DNA of 64,000 bases, from contig NZ_KK073876.1 in assembly GCF_000585415.1 (NCBI RefSeq), positions 1,671,810-1,735,809 on the forward strand, read 5' to 3'. Below are positions 9,800 to 19,396 of this stretch, piece after piece; position 1 is the stretch's first letter, and each line of letters begins with the position of its first letter. The notes under the pieces are model-generated. The model had not been told where the DNA came from. It searched no databases and was given only the letters and a program-made list of their open reading frames with translations. Origin of the DNA: Sphingomonas jaspsi DSM 18422 (GTDB lineage Bacteria > Pseudomonadota > Alphaproteobacteria > Sphingomonadales > Sphingomonadaceae). Both the position numbers and the translations under genes were made by a program.

Positions 9800-11842
9800 A
9801 TGGGTGGCGTCGCGCAATTCTGGGCGTTTCTAAGTTACAGCCACCGCGACCGGCGTTGGGCCAATTGGCTCCATCATGCCCTTGAAACCTATCGGGTTCC
9901 GGCAAGACTGGTCGGACGAGATGGGCCTGCCGGTCCCATTCCCGCACGGCTGTCGCCCATTTTCAGGGACCGGGAAGAATTGGCCGCGTCGTCCGACCTT
10001 GGCGAACGGCTTGGCGACGCGCTCAGAAATTCGAAATTCCTTGTCGTGCTCTGCTCGCCGTCGGCTGCGTCGTCGCAGTGGACAAATCAGGAAATCGTCG
10101 AGTTCAAGCGCGCGCACGGTGACCAGCGTATCCTCGCCGCCATCGTCGATGGGGAACCCTTCGCCAGCGCGATGCCCGGCCGAGAAGCCGAGGAATGTTT
10201 CCCCCCGGCACTTCGGTTCAAGATCGACGCCGACGGCAAGCTGACCGACGAACGATCGGAGCCGATCGCGGCCGATTTTCGCGAGAGCGGCGACGGGAAG
10301 CGGATGGCCAAGCTCAAGCTGGTTGCCGGCATGCTTGGGGTGGGCCTGGACGAACTGGTCCAGCGTGACCAGCAGCGGCGGCAGCGGCGCCTGGCATGGC
10401 TGGCGGCGGCGTCGGTTGCCGGCATGGCCGTCACCAGCGGACTGGCAGTCGCCGCGGTTCGGGCCCGGCACGAGGCGGAATATCAGCGCGGCCAATCCGA
10501 CAGTCTCGTCGAATTCATGCTGACGGACTTGCGGGCGAAGCTGGAACCGGTGGGACGTCTCGATGCGCTCGACGCAGTGGGGGAACGGGCGCTTCACTAT
10601 TACGGGCGGCAGGACGTTGCCGATCTCAGCGCCGATGAGCTGGGGCATCGTTCGAAGGCGCTCAATCTCGTTGGCGAAGTGCGAAATCTGCGCGGCGACA
10701 TGGCCGGTTCGATGCGCGCCTTTGCCGAAGCCGCGCGGACGACGGGGGAGCAGCTGCGCCGCGATCCCGACGATCCGCAGCGAAATTTCGATCATGCGCA
10801 GAGCATGTTCTGGGTTGGATATTATGCCTGGCAGACCGGTGATCGCGCGCAGGCCCGGCGCGACTTCGAACAATATCGCGCCTTGGCCGGGAAGCTGGTG
10901 GCGATCGATCCCAAGAAGCCCGAATGGCAGGCCGAAGTCGCCTATGCGGAAACGAACCTTGGCGTGCTGCGCATGGAGGCGGGCGACGGGGCAGGGGCGG
11001 TCGGCCACTTCAAGGCCGCCGAGCGGGTTTGGCGGGCGTTGGGCGGAGACAAGCCGGGCAATCGCGACATGAGCTACCAGCTTGCCCAATCGCTCGCGTG
11101 GCAGGCCGACGCATACCGTAGCGCAGGCGACAGCCCGAAGGCGCTGGCGGTCCGCCGGGCGGAAAGCGGGATTTACCGCCTCGTGCTGGCCAAGGCGCCC
11201 GACGACTATGAGATGCGCGAAGGGCTGACCGTTTCGCAGAGCCGGCTTGCCCAACTGATGCTCGACGTCGGCATGTCGCGCGCCGCCTTCGACCTTGCCC
11301 GTTCCGCCAATCGCGATGCGGAGGCATTGCTCCAGCGCGATTCGAAAAATGCCCTCTGGAAAGAGATGGCGGCCAAGTCGCGAAACATCCTGGCGGAGAT
11401 CGCCATCGTCAACGGCGACCTTCCAACAGCACGGTCCGCGAACCATTCCGCTGCAGCCCTCTGCCAGGAATTGGTCGACACCGGCAAAACGGTCGAAAAA
11501 TGGAGGAGCGATTGCCTTGCTCCGGCGCGGTGGATGGCCGCGCTGATCGACGTCCGAACCGGGGATGCAAGCGGCGGTATCCGCTTGGCCCAAGACTTCC
11601 AGCATGCGTTTGCCAAGCCGCCATCGGTCCCCAGCCAGGAACTGTTGTTCGGCCAAGTGATGGCCAGGCTGATCGCTGCCAAAGGCACGGGCGGGTCCGG
11701 TGCCGCCCAGGCGGGCGTGGTGCTCGCATCCATGCAAATCCCAAAGGACGCGCGGTTGAGGGCGGCCGCCAATTATCTTTCGCCCTCGTCTCAGGCGCCG
11801 AGCAGCTATCCGCTCGCCAGCCTGATGGGAACGGAGCAATGA
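9800..11842 (+). CDS. TIR-domain protein with membrane helix and TPR repeats
   Basis: A 680-residue three-part protein. Residues 6-120 form a TIR domain: FLSYSHRD at strand A, RDREEL near residue 56, and SQWTNQE with Trp94 and Glu98 in the position of the catalytic glutamate of NAD-cleaving TIRs. A basic run (QQRRQRR) precedes a membrane helix at about residues 198-220, so the TIR is predicted cytoplasmic and the remainder periplasmic. Residues about 280-600 are helical TPR-like repeats. A strong Shine-Dalgarno GGGGGAGG is seven bases from the ATG. The stop is one base before the next gene. Bacterial TIR proteins serve mainly in NAD-depleting antiphage defence or signalling; that role is inferred here. 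Base composition does not differ visibly from neighbours. Confidence 0.88.
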   Translation: MGGVAQFWAFLSYSHRDRRWANWLHHALETYRVPARLVGRDGPAGPIPARLSPIFRDREELAASSDLGERLGDALRNSKFLVVLCSPSAASSQWTNQEIVEFKRAHGDQRILAAIVDGEPFASAMPGREAEECFPPALRFKIDADGKLTDERSEPIAADFRESGDGKRMAKLKLVAGMLGVGLDELVQRDQQRRQRRLAWLAAASVAGMAVTSGLAVAAVRARHEAEYQRGQSDSLVEFMLTDLRAKLEPVGRLDALDAVGERALHYYGRQDVADLSADELGHRSKALNLVGEVRNLRGDMAGSMRAFAEAARTTGEQLRRDPDDPQRNFDHAQSMFWVGYYAWQTGDRAQARRDFEQYRALAGKLVAIDPKKPEWQAEVAYAETNLGVLRMEAGDGAGAVGHFKAAERVWRALGGDKPGNRDMSYQLAQSLAWQADAYRSAGDSPKALAVRRAESGIYRLVLAKAPDDYEMREGLTVSQSRLAQLMLDVGMSRAAFDLARSANRDAEALLQRDSKNALWKEMAAKSRNILAEIAIVNGDLPTARSANHSAAALCQELVDTGKTVEKWRSDCLAPARWMAALIDVRTGDASGGIRLAQDFQHAFAKPPSVPSQELLFGQVMARLIAAKGTGGSGAAQAGVVLASMQIPKDARLRAAANYLSPSSQAPSSYPLASLMGTEQ

Positions 11843-11843
11843 C

Positions 11844-12320
11844 ATGACCCTTACCGAAACGAAGCCCGACATGACCCTGGCCGTCAACGTGGCACTGACC
11901 GGTTCGATCGATTCGAACGGCACGCTGACCTTCAGCAATGTGAACTATACGCAAGGCACGACGATCCCGGCGTCGACCAGCGTCGTCGATGCGAACGGCG
12001 ACATAGACCTTACGCAAATGAAGAAGACGCACGGCTATTCGGATGACACAACCATCACGTTCAACCTGTCCGGCACGATCACGGACAGCAACGGCAACAA
12101 TGTCGCCTTTTCCTATCCTGAACCCGCCAGCTCGGCGATAACCATCTCCAACGGCGGTAACGACAGCGGCTTCAGCGCGCAGTTCGGCGGCAATGTGTGC
12201 ATCCTGATCGTGAACGATCTCGACAAGGACGCGAAGCATCACGACTACGCACTGAACATCTACGCCGATTATGGCCAAGGCATATCGCAGCCGATCGATC
12301 CGGCGATCATCAATCGGTAA
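11844..12320 (+). CDS. Small beta-rich protein of unknown function, partner of the TIR gene
   Basis: A 158-residue protein that I do not recognise. It is rich in Thr, Ser, Asn, Asp and Gly, has alternating hydrophobic stretches typical of beta-strands, one cysteine (in the NVCILIV segment near residue 118), no signal peptide and no membrane helix, and ends in a YALNIYADYG segment followed by QPIDPAIINR. It starts one base after the TIR gene stop, with GGAG of the TIR 3' end seven bases upstream as its ribosome-binding site, so the two are almost certainly one transcript. It could be a ligand-binding or regulatory partner of the TIR protein; the function is unknown. Confidence 0.75.
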   Translation: MTLTETKPDMTLAVNVALTGSIDSNGTLTFSNVNYTQGTTIPASTSVVDANGDIDLTQMKKTHGYSDDTTITFNLSGTITDSNGNNVAFSYPEPASSAITISNGGNDSGFSAQFGGNVCILIVNDLDKDAKHHDYALNIYADYGQGISQPIDPAIINR

Positions 12321-12643
12321 GTGCAAGGAACGCAAAAACGCCCGGGCACTAGTCCCGGGCGTCCTTGCGTGACGATTGCTCGTCAGCCCCCTTGGAATAG
12401 ACGGCCACCACCCCCTGACAGGTAGCAGCATCCTCCCTGGACCCTCCGGCCATCGCCAGCTTGATCCGATGGCTGAGGCTTAATCCCGCCAAGTGCCTGA
12501 TGTCACGCCTCAAACAGCAGCATTGAAACATTATGGTGACGGCTGTGTCCGGCGTGCAACATGGTGCGCGGGGCGTTGCGTTGCAGCATGGCGCCCTTTA
12601 GACGGCTTGCAGCCAATTCTCCTCGTTTGCGAAAGTATCTCCC
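12321..12643. other. 323-base gap between the TIR unit and proS
   Basis: The gap begins with a strong inverted repeat (12338-12362, listed separately). The rest carries no convincing gene. A 60-codon reverse-strand frame (12349-12531) is open, but its third positions are not G/C-biased like genes here, it uses the rare AGG codon several times and it runs into the hairpin. The last 110 bases should hold the proS promoter, but I see no clear -35/-10 pair. Confidence 0.6.
12331..12369 (+). terminator. Hairpin downstream of the TIR unit, probable transcription terminator
   Basis: ACGCCCGGG (12338-12346) pairs perfectly with CCCGGGCGT (12354-12362) around a seven-base loop. An outer helix CGCAA (12331-12335) with TTGCG (12365-12369) extends it across a small AA/CC internal loop. 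It begins ten bases after the stop of the small TIR partner gene. There is no T-run on the plus strand, so it is either an atypical terminator or a 3'-end stabilising hairpin. Confidence 0.6.
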
Positions 12644-13966
12644 TTGCGCCTTTCCCGCTCGTTTCTCCCCGTTCTAAAGGAAAGCCCGTCCGATGCGCAG
12701 ATCGTCAGCCACAAGCTGATGCTGCAGGCGGGGCTGGTCCGCCAGACCGCCGCCGGGATCTACGCCTGGCTGCCGACGGGCTGGCGCGTCCTCCAGAAGA
12801 TCGCGCAGATCGTTCGCGAGGAGCAGGACAGGGCCGGCGCAATCGAGCTGCTGATGCCGACGCTGCAGTCGGCCGACCTGTGGCGCCAATCGGGCCGCTA
12901 TGACGCATACGGTCCCGAAATGCTGCGGATCAAGGACCGGCATGAGCGCGAAATGCTCTATGGTCCGACCAACGAGGAAATGATCACCGCGATCTTCCGC
13001 GACGACGTGAAGAGCTATCGCGACCTCCCGCGCACGCTTTACCACATCCAGTGGAAGTTCCGTGACGAGGTCCGCCCGCGCTTCGGCGTGATGCGCGGCC
13101 GCGAGTTCTTGATGAAGGATGCCTACTCGTTCGACCTTGACGAGGCCGGCGCCCGCAACAGCTATTACACCCAGCTGCTCGCTTACCTGCGCACCTTCCA
13201 GCGGATGGGCATCAAGGCGGTCCCGATGAAGGCGGCGTCGGGGCCGATCGGCGGCGACCTCAGCCATGAATTCATCGTCTTGGCACCCACGGGCGAAAGT
13301 GAGGTGTTTTACGACGCGGCCTTCGAGGAATTCGACTGGGGCCAGGCCGAACTGCGCTATGACGACGCGGATGGTCTCAAGGGCCTCTTCGACAAAGTGA
13401 GCGGCACCTATTCGGCGACCGACGAGACGCATGATGAAGGCCGCTGGGCCGAAGTGCCGGCCGACCGCCAGCGCACCGGTCGCGGGATCGAGGTCGGCCA
13501 CATCTTTTATTTCGGTACCAAATATTCCGCCGCCATGGGGCTGAAGGTTTCCGGCCAGGACGGGTCGATGGTGACGCCCGAAATGGGCAGCTACGGCATC
13601 GGCGTTTCGCGCCTCGTCGGCGCCATCATCGAGGCCAGCCACGACGACAAGGGCATCGTCTGGCCCGAAGCGGTGGCACCGTGGAAAGTCGGCCTCGTAA
13701 CCATGCGCGGCGATGACGAAGCCTCCATCGCGGCCGCCGAGGATATCTATGCGCGCCTGACCGCCGCCAATGTCGAGGTGCTTTACGACGACCGCGACGA
13801 GCGGGGCGGGGTCAAGCTGGGCGGCATGGACCTGATGGGCCTGCCCTGGCAGGTGATCATCGGCCCGCGCGGGCTGGCGAGCGGCTTGGTCGAGCTAAAG
13901 AACCGTCGCACCGGCGAAAAAGAGGAACTTTCGATCGACGCAGCCATTGAGCGCCTCACCGCATGA
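12644..13966 (+). CDS. proS: Prolyl-tRNA synthetase (alphaproteobacterial type without editing insert)
   Basis: A 440-residue class II aminoacyl-tRNA synthetase that charges tRNA-Pro. Motif 2 is visible as [17 protein letters not shown] near residues 138-154, the family segment LMKDAYSFD follows, and the C-terminal anticodon-binding domain begins near residue 345. The length and the direct run from motif 2 to motif 3 show that the large editing (INS) domain of E. coli ProRS is absent, as in other alphaproteobacteria. The start is TTG at 12644, because translation from there gives the family N-terminus MRLSRSFLP and no ATG fits. It overlaps lolC by four bases. Confidence 0.95.
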   Translation: MRLSRSFLPVLKESPSDAQIVSHKLMLQAGLVRQTAAGIYAWLPTGWRVLQKIAQIVREEQDRAGAIELLMPTLQSADLWRQSGRYDAYGPEMLRIKDRHEREMLYGPTNEEMITAIFRDDVKSYRDLPRTLYHIQWKFRDEVRPRFGVMRGREFLMKDAYSFDLDEAGARNSYYTQLLAYLRTFQRMGIKAVPMKAASGPIGGDLSHEFIVLAPTGESEVFYDAAFEEFDWGQAELRYDDADGLKGLFDKVSGTYSATDETHDEGRWAEVPADRQRTGRGIEVGHIFYFGTKYSAAMGLKVSGQDGSMVTPEMGSYGIGVSRLVGAIIEASHDDKGIVWPEAVAPWKVGLVTMRGDDEASIAAAEDIYARLTAANVEVLYDDRDERGGVKLGGMDLMGLPWQVIIGPRGLASGLVELKNRRTGEKEELSIDAAIERLTA

Positions 13967-15213
13967 TCCTCAACGCTTATGAAAAAATGATCGCCAAACG
14001 CTACTTGCTTCCGGGCAAGGGCGAGGGCTTCATTTTTGTCGTCGTCGGTTTCTCGGTCGGCGCCGTTGCGCTCGGCGTTGCTGCCCTCATCATCGTCATG
14101 AGCGTGATGAACGGCTTTCGGGCCGAACTGTTCGACAAGATCAGCGGGTTGAACGGTCACGCCATCATTCAGGGCTATGACGGACGCCTGTCGGATTGGC
14201 AGCAGATCGCCGACGCGGCGCGCAAGACGCCCGGCGTGGTATCCGCCACCCCGCTGATCGAACAGCCACTGATGGCGTCCGCCAACGGCCGCGTCGAAGG
14301 GGTCTTGGTTCGGGGTAGCCGGATCGAAGATATTCGTTTGAACCCAGTGCTCTCGGGGAACGTCCTGTCCGGCGATCTGAAGTCACTGGCGCCCGACAAT
14401 GGCACGGTCGCGATCGGCTCCGGTCTTGCCCAGAACATCGGCGCATTTCCGGGAAGCGAGATTACGCTGATCAGTCCGGAAGGCCGGTCGACTCCGGTCG
14501 GAACGGTGCCCCGCATGGTGACCTATCGCGTCGGCGCGGTGTTTGAGACCGGCATCTACGACTATGACAAGGCGTTCGTGATCATGCCGATGCAGGATGC
14601 GCAGACGCTTCTGATGCTGGGCGACCAGGTCGGCATGGTCGAAATCCAGACCAACAACCCTGACAAGGTCGCCAGTATCGTCGCACCCCTTCAGCCGCTG
14701 GTACAGGGCAAGGGCGTGATCGCCGACTGGCGCCAGATGAACAGCGCGCTGTTCGAAGCCTTGCAGGTCGAACGCATCGCCATGTTCGTGGTGTTGTGCA
14801 TCATCATCCTCGTTGCCGCCTTCAACATTGCGTCCTCGCTGATCATGATGGTGCGATCCAAGACCCGGGACATCGCCATCCTGCGGACCATGGGCGCCAG
14901 CCGGAAGGCGATGACCAAGGTTTTCATGACCGTTGGCCTCACGATCGGCTTCATCGGCATCGCCGCTGGCGCGATCCTCGGCGCCCTGTTCCTCTTCTTC
15001 CGCCAGGGTATCGTCGACCTCATCCAGCTGGTGAGTGGCCAGAACCTTTGGGATCCGTCGGTGCGTTTTCTATCAGAACTGCCGTCGCGGACCGATCCGG
15101 TGGAGGTGATTGCGATCATCGCGGTCACGCTCGTCCTGACCTACCTTGCGACCCTGTTCCCGGCCCGCCGCGCGGCCGCTACCGATCCCGTGCAGGTGCT
15201 GCGTTATGAGTGA
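13963..15213 (+). CDS. lolC: Lipoprotein-releasing ABC transporter permease (LolC/LolE family)
   Basis: A 416-residue inner-membrane permease of the Lol system, which extracts lipoproteins from the inner membrane for delivery to the outer membrane. It has the MacB/FtsX layout: one membrane helix near residues 22-46, a large periplasmic domain (about 47-265), and three C-terminal helices (about 270-400) with the [18 protein letters not shown] coupling segment between the second and third. A single permease gene followed by lolD is typical of alphaproteobacteria, where the permease acts as a homodimer. The ATG overlaps the proS stop (ATGA). Confidence 0.93.
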   Translation: MILNAYEKMIAKRYLLPGKGEGFIFVVVGFSVGAVALGVAALIIVMSVMNGFRAELFDKISGLNGHAIIQGYDGRLSDWQQIADAARKTPGVVSATPLIEQPLMASANGRVEGVLVRGSRIEDIRLNPVLSGNVLSGDLKSLAPDNGTVAIGSGLAQNIGAFPGSEITLISPEGRSTPVGTVPRMVTYRVGAVFETGIYDYDKAFVIMPMQDAQTLLMLGDQVGMVEIQTNNPDKVASIVAPLQPLVQGKGVIADWRQMNSALFEALQVERIAMFVVLCIIILVAAFNIASSLIMMVRSKTRDIAILRTMGASRKAMTKVFMTVGLTIGFIGIAAGAILGALFLFFRQGIVDLIQLVSGQNLWDPSVRFLSELPSRTDPVEVIAIIAVTLVLTYLATLFPARRAAATDPVQVLRYE

Positions 15214-15880
15214 GCAGGTTCTCCAGACGAGCGACCTTCGGCGCAGCTTCACCCAGGGCGGGGTCACCATCGATGTGCTGCGCGGGGTCAACCTGTCGGT
15301 CGCGCCGGGCGAGATCGTTGCGCTGCTCGGCCCTTCGGGATCGGGGAAGTCGACGCTGCTCCAGGCGGTCGGATTGCTCGAGGGCGGTTTTTCAGGCTCG
15401 ATCCGGATCATCGGCCAGGAAGCGGCGCAACTGGACGACGACGGGCGAACCGCGCTTCGCCGCGATGCGCTCGGCTTCGTCTATCAATTCCACCACCTGC
15501 TGCCCGATTTCGACGCGGTGGAAAATGTCGTCCTGCCCCAGGTCATTCACGGCACCGCGCCCGATGCGGCACGCGAACGCGCAACCCAGCTTCTGACCCA
15601 GTTGGGGCTGGGCGAACGGCTCGACCATCGGCCGTCCAAATTGTCGGGCGGCGAGCAGCAGCGCGTTGCCGTCGCGCGTGCCTTGGCCAACCGTCCGCCG
15701 CTCGTGCTGGCGGATGAGCCTACCGGCAACCTCGACGAACGCACCAGCGATCGCGTCCTTGGCGAATTCCTCAACCTCGTTCGGGGCGAAGGAAGTGCTG
15801 CGCTGGTCGCGACCCACAACGAACGTCTTGCGGCGAAGATGGACAGGGTCGTACGGCTTCACAACGGGGTGTTGGGCTAA
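15206..15880 (+). CDS. lolD: Lipoprotein-releasing ABC transporter ATPase LolD
   Basis: A 224-residue ABC ATPase that powers the Lol permease. Walker [10 protein letters not shown] (about residues 43-51), the Q-loop region, the signature [15 protein letters not shown] and Walker [14 protein letters not shown] are all intact. The ATG at 15206 was chosen since it precedes [13 protein letters not shown] and overlaps the 3' end of lolC by eight bases; an earlier in-frame ATG at 15146 would place 20 unrelated residues inside lolC. Confidence 0.95.
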   Translation: MSEQVLQTSDLRRSFTQGGVTIDVLRGVNLSVAPGEIVALLGPSGSGKSTLLQAVGLLEGGFSGSIRIIGQEAAQLDDDGRTALRRDALGFVYQFHHLLPDFDAVENVVLPQVIHGTAPDAARERATQLLTQLGLGERLDHRPSKLSGGEQQRVAVARALANRPPLVLADEPTGNLDERTSDRVLGEFLNLVRGEGSAALVATHNERLAAKMDRVVRLHNGVLG

Positions 15881-15952
15881 GCCCAATTTGCTGGGGATAA
15901 GTGTGGCCGGCGGGGTGGCGACTCACGCCCGCCATGCCCATAGTGGGAGACG

Positions 15953-18900
15953 ATGTCCGCGCTCCCCTACGTCCCGCTCCGCGTTTTCTCGTCCTTCACG
16001 ATGCTGGAAGGCGCGATCGAGCCAAAGGCCATCGCCAAGCAGGCGAAGAAGCTCGGCTTTCCCGCCATCGCGCTAAACGATCGCAATGGGCTATACGCTG
16101 CCATGGCGTTCGGCGATGCCTGCCTTGCCGAAGGTGTTCAGCCGATCGTCGGCGCGCTTCTGGCCGTTGCCCGTCCGGGAGACATCGGTCCGGCGGGTGC
16201 GATCGACTGGCTGGTTCTGCTCGCGCAGGATCAGACCGGCTACGATAATTTGTGCAAGCTGGTCAGCGTGTCGCACATCGACCGGCCGATCACCGAAGAC
16301 CCGCACGTGTCTTTCGAAGGACTGGACGGTCTTACGGACGGCCTGATTTGTCTGACCGGTGGAGGGGAAGGGGCGATCGCACGGCTTTTTGCTGACGGGC
16401 AGGCCGACAAGGCCGGGTCCTATGCGGGGCGGCTGAAGGCATTGTTCCCCGACCGCCTGTACGTGGAGATCAGCCGGCGCAACAACCCGATCGAGGAGTC
16501 CGCTGAAGGCGCGCTGATCGACCTGGCCTATGCGCTCGACTTGCCGCTGGTCGCGACTAACCCTGCCCAATATGCGGAGCCGGATTTCCACGCCGCGCAC
16601 GACGCCATGCTCTGCATCGCCAATTCGACTTATGTGGAAAACGGCGACCGCCCGACCAGCTCGCCTGAGGCATGGCTGAAACCGGCCGACGTCATGACGT
16701 CATTGTTCGACGACCTGCCTGAAGCGATCGCTAACACCGCTGTCATCGCCCAGCGCTGTGCCGTCACTGCGCCCAAGCGCCGACCGATCCTGCCGCGCCT
16801 TAGCGACGACGAAGACGAAACGCTCCGCCGGGAAGCGCATGCGGGGCTGGAACGGCGCATCGACGGCAAGAGCGAGGAGGACAAGGCGCGCTACCGTGAA
16901 CGGCTCGATTTCGAGATCGACGTCATCACCCGCATGGGATTTTCGGGCTACTTCCTGATCGTCGCCGACTTCATCCAGTGGGCCAAGGCCAACGACATCC
17001 CGGTCGGCCCGGGCCGCGGTTCGGGTGCGGGCAGCGCGGTCGCATGGGCGCTGACCATCACCGACCTCGACCCGATCGAATTGAAGCTACTGTTCGAACG
17101 TTTCCTCAACCCGGAACGCGTGTCGATGCCCGACTTCGACATCGATTTCTGCGAAACCCACCGCGACAAGGTCATCAGCTACGTCCAGCAGAAATACGGC
17201 CGCGACAAGGTGGCGCAGATCATCACCTTCGGGCGCCTGAAGGCGCGCGCGGTGCTGAAGGACACCGGCCGCGTGCTACAGATGAGCTATGGCCAGGTCG
17301 ACCGGCTCGCCAAGCTCATCCCCAGCCATCCGACCGACCCGTGGGATCTCAGGCGCGCCCTCAACGGCGTTATGGAGCTCGAAAAGGAGGTCAAGGCCGA
17401 CAAAGACGTCCAGCGCCTGTTCGATCTCGCCACGCGGCTCGAAGGCCTGCCGCGCCACAGCTCGACCCATGCCGCCGGCGTCGTGATCGGCGACCGTCCG
17501 CTCGACCAGCTCGTCCCGCTCTATCGCGATCCGCGCTCGGACATGCCGGTGACGCAGTTCGACATGAAATATGTCGAAGGAGCGGGGCTGGTGAAGTTCG
17601 ACTTCCTCGGCCTCAAGACCCTGTCGGTGCTCAAGGAAGGTCAGCGCCTGCTCAAGCTCAAGGGCATCGACGTCGACTATTCAACGCTCGCCTGGGACGA
17701 TCCGGCGGTGTTCGACCTGCTTCAAAAGGGCGACACGGTCGGCGTGTTCCAGCTGGAATCGGAAGGCATGCGGCGAACGCTGGCCGCGGTCCGACCGACC
17801 AATTTCGGGGACATCATCGCGCTTGTTTCGCTCTACCGCCCCGGCCCTATGGACAATATTCCCTTGTTCGGCGATCGCAAGAACGGGCGGCAAGCCATTG
17901 AATTCCCGCATCCGATGCTCAAGGATGTGCTCGCCGAAACCTATGGCATCTTCGTCTACCAGGAACAGGTGATGCAGGCCGCGCAGGTGCTTGCCGGCTA
18001 CAGCCTCGGCGACGCCGACCTGCTGCGCCGCGCGATGGGCAAGAAGATCCAGAGCGAAATGGACGCGCAGCGCCAGCGCTTCGTCGAGGGCGCGGCGAAG
18101 AACGACATCAGTGCGACCAAGGCCAACGAACTGTTCGACTTGATCGACAAGTTCGCGGGCTATGGCTTCAACAAGTCGCACGCCGCGGCCTACGCCTTGG
18201 TCGCCTACCATACCGCCTGGCTGAAGGCACATCATCCGGCCGAATTCTTCGCCGCGTCGATGAGCTACGATATTCACCAGACGGACAAGCTGGCCCTGTT
18301 CGTCGAGGACATGCGCCGCAGCGGGATCGAGTGCCTGCCCGCCGACGTCAATGCGTCCGAAGCGGCCTTCAGTGTCGAGGGCGATGCGGTGCGATATGCG
18401 CTGGGCGCGCTGAAGGGCGTCGGCGAAAAGGCGATGGAGTCACTGGTCGAGGAACGACAGGCGAATGGCCCTTTCAAGAATCTCGACGACTTCGCCGCGC
18501 GGATCGATCCCAAGCTGCTTAACCGTCGCCAGTTGGAAAGCCTCGCCGCCGCAGGCGCCTTCGATAAGCTCAACGCCGACCGCGCCAGCGTCTACACTGC
18601 GGCTGAGACCATTCTCGCGCACGCTTCGTCCGCTCATGAGCAGCGCACCAGCGGCCAGCACGGCCTGTTCGGCGGGCCGGCCGCGGTCGATGTCGCGGCC
18701 ATCCGCCTTCCAACCAATGTCCAATGGTCGCTGGCGGAGCGGATGGCGGCGGAGCGCGACAGTTTCGGCTTCTACTTCTCCGCCCATCCCGTCGACGCGC
18801 AGAAGCACCTGCTTGCAGCGCACAAGGTGCGCACCTACGCGCAATTGTCGGAGATGACTGGTTTCGTCGAGGGGCGGAGCCAGACCATGATGGCTGGCCT

Positions 18901-19396
18901 GGTCGAAGGCGCGCGTTGGCGCACCTCGGCCAAGGGGCGGCGCTACATGATGGCGACGATCTCCGACCCCAGCGGCCAGTATGAGGCGACGGCGTTCGAC
19001 GACGAGCCTTGTGCCGACCTTGAAGCGGCCGCCAAGGGCGGCACCTGCGGCCTGATGACCGTTGAGCTCGACCGCCGCCCCGGTGAGGACCAGCCACGCG
19101 TAACGGTCAAGAAGTTCCAGCCGCTCGACCAGCTCGCCAAGCGTACCCGGCTGCAGATGCATTTGACGATCGCCGACGGGTCGCTGGTAAAGACAGTGGC
19201 GCGCGAACTCCAGGCAGCGCGCGGGGGCAACGGGATCGTGCGCGCAACGTTGCCGGTCGGCGGAGGCCGGACCGCGACGGTCCTGTTGGGACAGGCATTT
19301 TCGCTCGACGCCGATCTGGCGATGCGGCTTGGCCGCATCCTGGGGGAGGAGCAGGTAGATCTTAGCGCCCCGCCAAAACTGGCGCTGGTCGGCTAG
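15953..19396 (+). CDS. dnaE: DNA polymerase III alpha subunit (DnaE1)
   Basis: A 1147-residue replicative polymerase catalytic subunit. The order is an N-terminal PHP domain (about residues 5-200), the C-family polymerase palm with the catalytic MPDFDIDF motif near residues 384-391, the thumb and fingers, a tandem helix-hairpin-helix region near 780-870, and a C-terminal OB-fold (about 970-1060). The length fits DnaE1 rather than the error-prone DnaE2, and no imuA or imuB gene is adjacent. A GGGAGA Shine-Dalgarno precedes the ATG. The stop abuts the stop of the convergent mtgA gene with no base between. Confidence 0.97.
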   Translation: MSALPYVPLRVFSSFTMLEGAIEPKAIAKQAKKLGFPAIALNDRNGLYAAMAFGDACLAEGVQPIVGALLAVARPGDIGPAGAIDWLVLLAQDQTGYDNLCKLVSVSHIDRPITEDPHVSFEGLDGLTDGLICLTGGGEGAIARLFADGQADKAGSYAGRLKALFPDRLYVEISRRNNPIEESAEGALIDLAYALDLPLVATNPAQYAEPDFHAAHDAMLCIANSTYVENGDRPTSSPEAWLKPADVMTSLFDDLPEAIANTAVIAQRCAVTAPKRRPILPRLSDDEDETLRREAHAGLERRIDGKSEEDKARYRERLDFEIDVITRMGFSGYFLIVADFIQWAKANDIPVGPGRGSGAGSAVAWALTITDLDPIELKLLFERFLNPERVSMPDFDIDFCETHRDKVISYVQQKYGRDKVAQIITFGRLKARAVLKDTGRVLQMSYGQVDRLAKLIPSHPTDPWDLRRALNGVMELEKEVKADKDVQRLFDLATRLEGLPRHSSTHAAGVVIGDRPLDQLVPLYRDPRSDMPVTQFDMKYVEGAGLVKFDFLGLKTLSVLKEGQRLLKLKGIDVDYSTLAWDDPAVFDLLQKGDTVGVFQLESEGMRRTLAAVRPTNFGDIIALVSLYRPGPMDNIPLFGDRKNGRQAIEFPHPMLKDVLAETYGIFVYQEQVMQAAQVLAGYSLGDADLLRRAMGKKIQSEMDAQRQRFVEGAAKNDISATKANELFDLIDKFAGYGFNKSHAAAYALVAYHTAWLKAHHPAEFFAASMSYDIHQTDKLALFVEDMRRSGIECLPADVNASEAAFSVEGDAVRYALGALKGVGEKAMESLVEERQANGPFKNLDDFAARIDPKLLNRRQLESLAAAGAFDKLNADRASVYTAAETILAHASSAHEQRTSGQHGLFGGPAAVDVAAIRLPTNVQWSLAERMAAERDSFGFYFSAHPVDAQKHLLAAHKVRTYAQLSEMTGFVEGRSQTMMAGLVEGARWRTSAKGRRYMMATISDPSGQYEATAFDDEPCADLEAAAKGGTCGLMTVELDRRPGEDQPRVTVKKFQPLDQLAKRTRLQMHLTIADGSLVKTVARELQAARGGNGIVRATLPVGGGRTATVLLGQAFSLDADLAMRLGRILGEEQVDLSAPPKLALVG

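Noticed and set aside
9830..11938. Very long (702-codon) open frame antisense to the TIR gene, and similar long frames antisense to ald, icd, bamA, kup, btuB and alaS
   Set aside because: In GC-rich coding DNA the antisense frame is often open; these have no family similarity, no ribosome-binding sites and mirror the codon bias of the sense gene.
9620..12362. Genomic island at tRNA-Met carrying the TIR unit
   Set aside because: The TIR unit follows a tRNA gene, but I see no integrase, no repeat of the tRNA 3' end downstream and no visible composition shift.
12349..12531. 60-codon reverse-strand frame after the TIR unit
   Set aside because: Third codon positions lack the strong G/C bias of real genes here, AGG codons recur, there is no good ribosome-binding site, and it runs into the terminator-like hairpin. 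A short remnant of a gene cannot be excluded.
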